Origin: Heterodera schachtii
Lineage: Eukaryota > Nematoda > Chromadorea > Rhabditida > Heteroderidae
DNA length: 64,000 bases
Reading direction: 5' to 3'
NCBI GenBank assembly: GCA_023374025.1
Contig: SIJG01000017.1
Coordinates: forward strand, 1,193,671-1,257,670
The notes below the pieces were generated by a model. It worked only from the letters and a program-made list of their open reading frames with translations, was not told the origin of the DNA and did no database searches. Within the stretch, counting starts at the first letter, position 1. Each line of letters opens with the position of its first letter. A program made the translations under genes and the position numbers. Of the stretch, positions 60,064-64,000 are shown in pieces.

Positions 60064-63000
60064 TCAGCACAGTCACAGAACTCATTGCCGAGTTTTTGCT
60101 TTAAGAAAGTATTGTTGCTGCTTCATTTTTGTTAATTTCAATACGTAAATACACTTTCAGTAATGCATTCAGTTAATTTCTTGCCCAATTTCATATAAAA
60201 ATCTCTTCTACGTACAAAACAACTGATTTTAAAAGTCCAAGTCGCCAAATTCTAATAAAACCAACTAATCCATCAAAGGTTTTTATGACCAATTTACAAC
60301 GGCAGAGGTCCAACAGATGTTTGGGTTGGGAAATTTATATGCCATTGGGTGAACGATGGTGAGAAAAGAGGGAGCAGAGACATTTGCCTAGGGAACTTCG
60401 TTCCTTTAATATTTAAATTATTATTTTTTTTGAAAAAGCGTTTAAAAAGTCAATGACAATTTAATATTATCAGTTTTTGGCTGTTGTTTCCTCTCATTTT
60501 CATTTCTTTATTAATTCATGTTTCCCTGGTCGGTTGAGGTTGATTAATTTATCCGCTGATTTCCTCCCTTTTGGCTGATTTGCTTTTGCCGTTCCTCCGA
60601 TTTGTTCAATTTTATTTTGCCCTTTCTCTCAATCCGAATAATTATTTGTCGGATGAATTTGTCTTCTGTATTCATTCACGCCTTTTGACCTCCGTCGTAC
60701 ACTCAAAAAGGACAAAAGAAAAGACCCCCGGGGGGGGGGGAGTCCAATTGACCTTCCGTCATCCCCAAACACCAAATACACATCGCTCCTCATAATGCAA
60801 ATTTAGCGGGTCCCCTCCCTCCCCCCCATTCATCCGATCCGACGACCTCTTTTTTTTGGACATTTCCATCGGTCGCTTTTGTGGCTTTTTCTTCAAAGGC
60901 ACTTTCTCGAGAACGAATCCCTCCCAAATGAATTAAGCAGAAATTGACAACAAGCCTTTTCCCGAACTCAAAAATTGCCCAACCAAACAAATTTAGTCGC
61001 TTTGTTTCCTTTGGAATTGGTCGAAAGGAAAACGAACGGAAGGAAAGGGCCAAAGGGAGGGAAGAGAAAGAGGGGAAAAGGGAGGGGAAGAGAAAGAGGG
61101 GAAAAGGGAGGGGAAGAGAAAGAGGGGAAAAGGGAGGGGAAGAGAAAGAGGGGAAAAGGGAGGGGAAGAGAAAGAGGGGAAAAGGGAGGGGAAGAGAAAG
61201 AGGGGAAAAAGGAGGGGAAGAGAAAGAGGGGAAAAGGGAGGGGAAGAGAAAGAGGGGAAGAGAAAGAGGGGAAAAGGGAGGGGAAGAGAAAAGGGGGAAC
61301 TCCCGCCGGGGATAAAAGAAAAAAGTATAAGCAAAAAAAGAAAAGTGCAAGCAAACACGCCCCTCTCCCCCCCCCCCTCCCCCCCCCTCTCCCTCTCCTC
61401 CCCCACGCCTTTCGTATGCCGTTGGTCCATCCCCCGTCCCTTTTTTTGTCCCCCGTCCCATCCCTTTCCTTTTCTCGACTCGTTCTCCCCTTTCAATTCC
61501 TTTTCAATCCCTCCCCCTCTCTCTCCCCCTCCCTTTTTTCCGTTGCAACAAATTTCCTCCATTTTCGCCATCACTTTTTTTTGTTCTGTCGTTATTCACA
61601 CTTCCATTTGCCATTCATATTATTATTATTCTTATTATTATATTATGCCGTTATCATCCTTCGTCCTCTTCTCTTCCTCCGATTTGCTTCTTCTTCTTCT
61701 TCTTCTGCTGTTTTTGCTATTTTCCTTTGCCATTTTAATTCCCCCTTCTGAAGGATGAATGGCCAAACTTTTCCTTCTCCGTTTTGCCCCTCCTTTGGCC
61801 ATTTCTTCCAAATAAACAAGCGGCGGATGCAGTGAATGCTCCCATTCTCTTCTTCTAAAATAATATAATTAATCCTAAAAAAGTCACCTCTCCCCCTTTT
61901 CATGCTTTTTTTTTTACGAATTTGAATTGCGGTGATGGCACCGCAATTCACGCAAAAAGGGGAAAAAGTGCCGACCCTGTGGGAATATTCGTGTGCCTAG
62001 CCACGGAATTGGCGATGACATCCCCTCCTCTCCTCCCCCTCCGTCCATTCGGTGTCCGGCAATTACTAAAATGCCGCGAGGAAAGAAATGCCAAATTCAG
62101 AAAATGAAACTGCACTTTTTTAAATTATTTCCGGAATGGGGATGAGCTCGGTTCGCAATTTTTAAAATTGCTTTTGCCTCTCTTTTTCCTTTCCTTTGAC
62201 TTTTTTGCCCATTAATTCCTTTCGTTCACTGTCCCCACAAATGCTAATGAGCACAACAACACAAACCACAATTTCATTTGCTTAATCCCCCCCCCTCCCA
62301 TTTTGCCAATTTTCGTTGGTTGTCCCTCCCCCAGGGTTCATTTAAATTCTCAGAGGATTCGTTGAAGCAATTTCAATAAATTTTCTGTTTGCCATGCCAA
62401 TGCGAGCACTCTTTGCAAATCGGCGGAAGGAAGTGCCGAAGGGAACGACGAACGCATCGCCTCCGTTGGCGCGAAGCACTTAATGCAATTAGCGAGTGGG
62501 CATGGCAGTGTGTCCACTCCATCGACGCGCCGCTGAGAATGTCCACTTGTCCCCCGGGGATTATTTACACTTTGCCGCCACCGCCGCCAGCGAAACACCC
62601 GGCACAATTTGGTGCCATTCCTCTGCCGCCTCTGCTGCTGCTGTGTAATAATGATTAATTACCGCACTGCCCATAATAGCCAACAAATAAGTGTTCTCTC
62701 AGCATCAGCAGAAGAAGGGCCATAAATCATTTTGTCCATCATTTTGGCACTTTATTCGCCCTTTTGGCACTTTGTCCAACAGAATGGCCCTTCCTTCCAC
62801 CAAATGGTCATTCTTCCAATGGTCATCCCCCTTCCGCCCCCCCCCCTTCCGCCGTTGGTCCTTCTCACGGCTTTTGCCATTCAATCTCATCCTTCTCCTC
62901 CTCTTCGTTTTTCTTCCTTCTTTCTTCTTTTCCCTCCCATTCGACTCCAATTTCTCCATCATTTTCTTTGTTCGCCTCTATTCTCTTCTCTCTTCCGTCC

Positions 63001-63462
63001 ATTTTGCCCTTCTTTTCTCCTTTTACTGTCCACGCGTTTTTGGACGGAGAATGGCACTCACTCACCCGCCGGCGAAAGCAATTCCACTCAACGCAAATAA
63101 GCGGTGCAGAATTTACCCCCCCCCCCGCCCATTCCCTCAGTTTATTTCTTTCCTCTGAAGTGCCCTTTTAAAATGACTGACCCTTTCCAGCCCGTTAAAT
63201 GCATTTCTTCCACTGCAGCAGTTCAGTTTTTATGAAATCGCGAAAGGATTCAGTGCAATTAAATCTTAGAATCCCCCCCCCCCCAATTTGGCGCATTTCC
63301 CTCCCGTCAAAGTCCTCCCTTTTAACTCTGACAAATGAGTTCTTTTCCTGCTTCTGCTTACTCCCCCCTCCCCCCGGGGGTTGCATGAATCACTCACTTT
63401 AATATGCGTACATTTCCCCCCCCCCCGTCTCATCTGTCCAGGTTAATTGCCTACATCGGCAA
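60064..63462. other. Low-complexity spacer downstream of cct-8
   Basis: Poly-C runs, a 26-bp purine minisatellite, (ATT)n near 61615-61650 and (CTT)n near 61685. Open frames at 62350-62660 on both strands are short and unlike known domains. They might be 5' exons of the gene at the right edge, but no proof was found. Confidence 0.4.
61040..61295. repeat. 26-bp purine minisatellite, about nine copies
   Basis: The unit GAGGGGAAAAGGGAGGGGAA plus GAGAAA is repeated nearly perfectly. One later copy has GGAAAAAGG, and one is shortened. The long KEGKREGKRKRGKG-like frames across it are artefacts. Confidence 0.92.
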
Positions 63463-64000
63463 AATGATTTCTCTCCTGTTTTCGCTTAAAATGCTTCTCT
63501 CGTCGCACTGCCAATTATTTGGGATTTCCGCCGTCGTATTTATCTAATGGAATTTTTGCCAATCGGACGATTGAATTGATGGAATGTTGCCAATTGGACT
63601 ACGAACATTCGCTCCGTTTTCTTGGTCAGTCGCCGTTTCGCTCCTCCGTCTCTGTGCCTTTCTTCCGCTTTTCTCTTCCTCCAATTCGTCTCCAATTGGC
63701 CATTTTTCTCCCTCTTCTTCTGATCAGTCCCGTCATAATGAAATGCTCGTTCCGATCAACTCGACCAGCGCATTGATCTGCGAACCGGTGTTCAATCACC
63801 AGGAGCAATCGGAGGACGAAGAAGAGGCCAAATGGATGAAGGACGGCAGAGAAGTGGGACGAGTGAACGGGTGGGTGATGGATGGCAAAGATGGCTTTTA
63901 AAACCAATCTCGGCACAGAGAATTGGTTTTGTCTCGGCATTCTCTAGCATCATTAAAACATAGCAAAAATGTCATAAATTTATTTCTCCATTAAATATTC
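63463..64000 (+). CDS. Possible 5' exons of an Ig-domain gene, cut by the window end
   Basis: An open stretch (about 63463-63628; NRTIELMECCQLDYEHSLRF) ends at a GTCAGT donor. After an intron closing CTTCTTCTGATCAG (63726), an exon reads SRHNEMLVPINSTSALICEP and then EAKWMKDGREVGRVNG before a GTGGGT donor. ALICEP...AKWMKDGREV resembles the first half of an Ig-I-set domain (Cys, then Trp about 20 residues later). The start codon was not settled: ATG at 63464 (MISLLFSLKMLLSS) is in another frame. Treat as a partial, tentative gene. Confidence 0.3.

Noticed and set aside
60975..61751. 258-codon KEGKREGKRKRGKG-type frame
   Set aside because: Driven by a 26-bp purine minisatellite and open in other frames and on the other strand too.

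Overview
This is nuclear DNA of an invertebrate animal and almost certainly of a nematode. Genes are split by many short GT..AG introns (often 38-70 bp). The encoded proteins are metazoan, and several belong to nematode families: a TWK-type K2P channel, a worm-specific (WAGO-like) Argonaute with a dead slicer site, an ACC/MOD-1-type ligand-gated chloride channel and an FMRFamide-receptor-like GPCR. Moderate GC, abundant poly-C/poly-G runs and very short introns would suit a tylenchid (for example a cyst nematode), but the species cannot be fixed from the sequence alone.

Layout. 0.8-4.2 kb (+): anionic Cys-loop receptor, complete from signal peptide to TM4. 4.5-6.4 kb (-): TASK-like two-pore K+ channel (twk-20-like). 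6.8-9.2 kb (-): ammonium transporter. 9.2-12.7 kb: low-complexity spacer with one possible exon. 12.7-24.1 kb (+): a contactin with C-type lectin, six Ig and four FN3 domains, whose large intron holds repeats and a MITE. 26.4-27.7 kb (+): a TATA-driven gene for a secreted Lys/Glu-rich repeat protein. 28.0-30.1 kb: a hAT-like element with 8-bp target duplications carrying a spliced coiled-coil gene instead of a transposase. 30.7-34.7 kb (-): PNKP and RNase H2 subunit B, head to tail 347 bp apart (possible DNA-repair operon). 36.2-40.5 kb (+): Argonaute. 42.1-44.1 kb (-): secreted LEA-like protein built from phase-1 exon modules. 45.5-46.4 kb (-): PRA1-family protein. 49.6-50.6 kb (+): IL-17-like cytokine. 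50.8-52.3 kb (-): GPCR. 53.0-57.1 kb (-): Na+/K+-ATPase alpha subunit (eat-6). 57.8-60.1 kb (+): CCT theta (cct-8). 60.1-63.5 kb: simple repeats. 63.5 kb to the end (+): possible start of an Ig-domain gene that leaves the window.

Biology. Many genes serve excitable cells and neuronal signalling (chloride channel, K2P channel, contactin, GPCR, Na+/K+ pump, IL-17-like ligand). A second group serves nucleic acids (PNKP, RNase H2B, Argonaute), and a third consists of secreted low-complexity proteins. At least five short inverted-repeat elements lie in introns or spacers. I built the exon models by eye from splice sites and reading frame, so end coordinates are firmer than internal exon boundaries.
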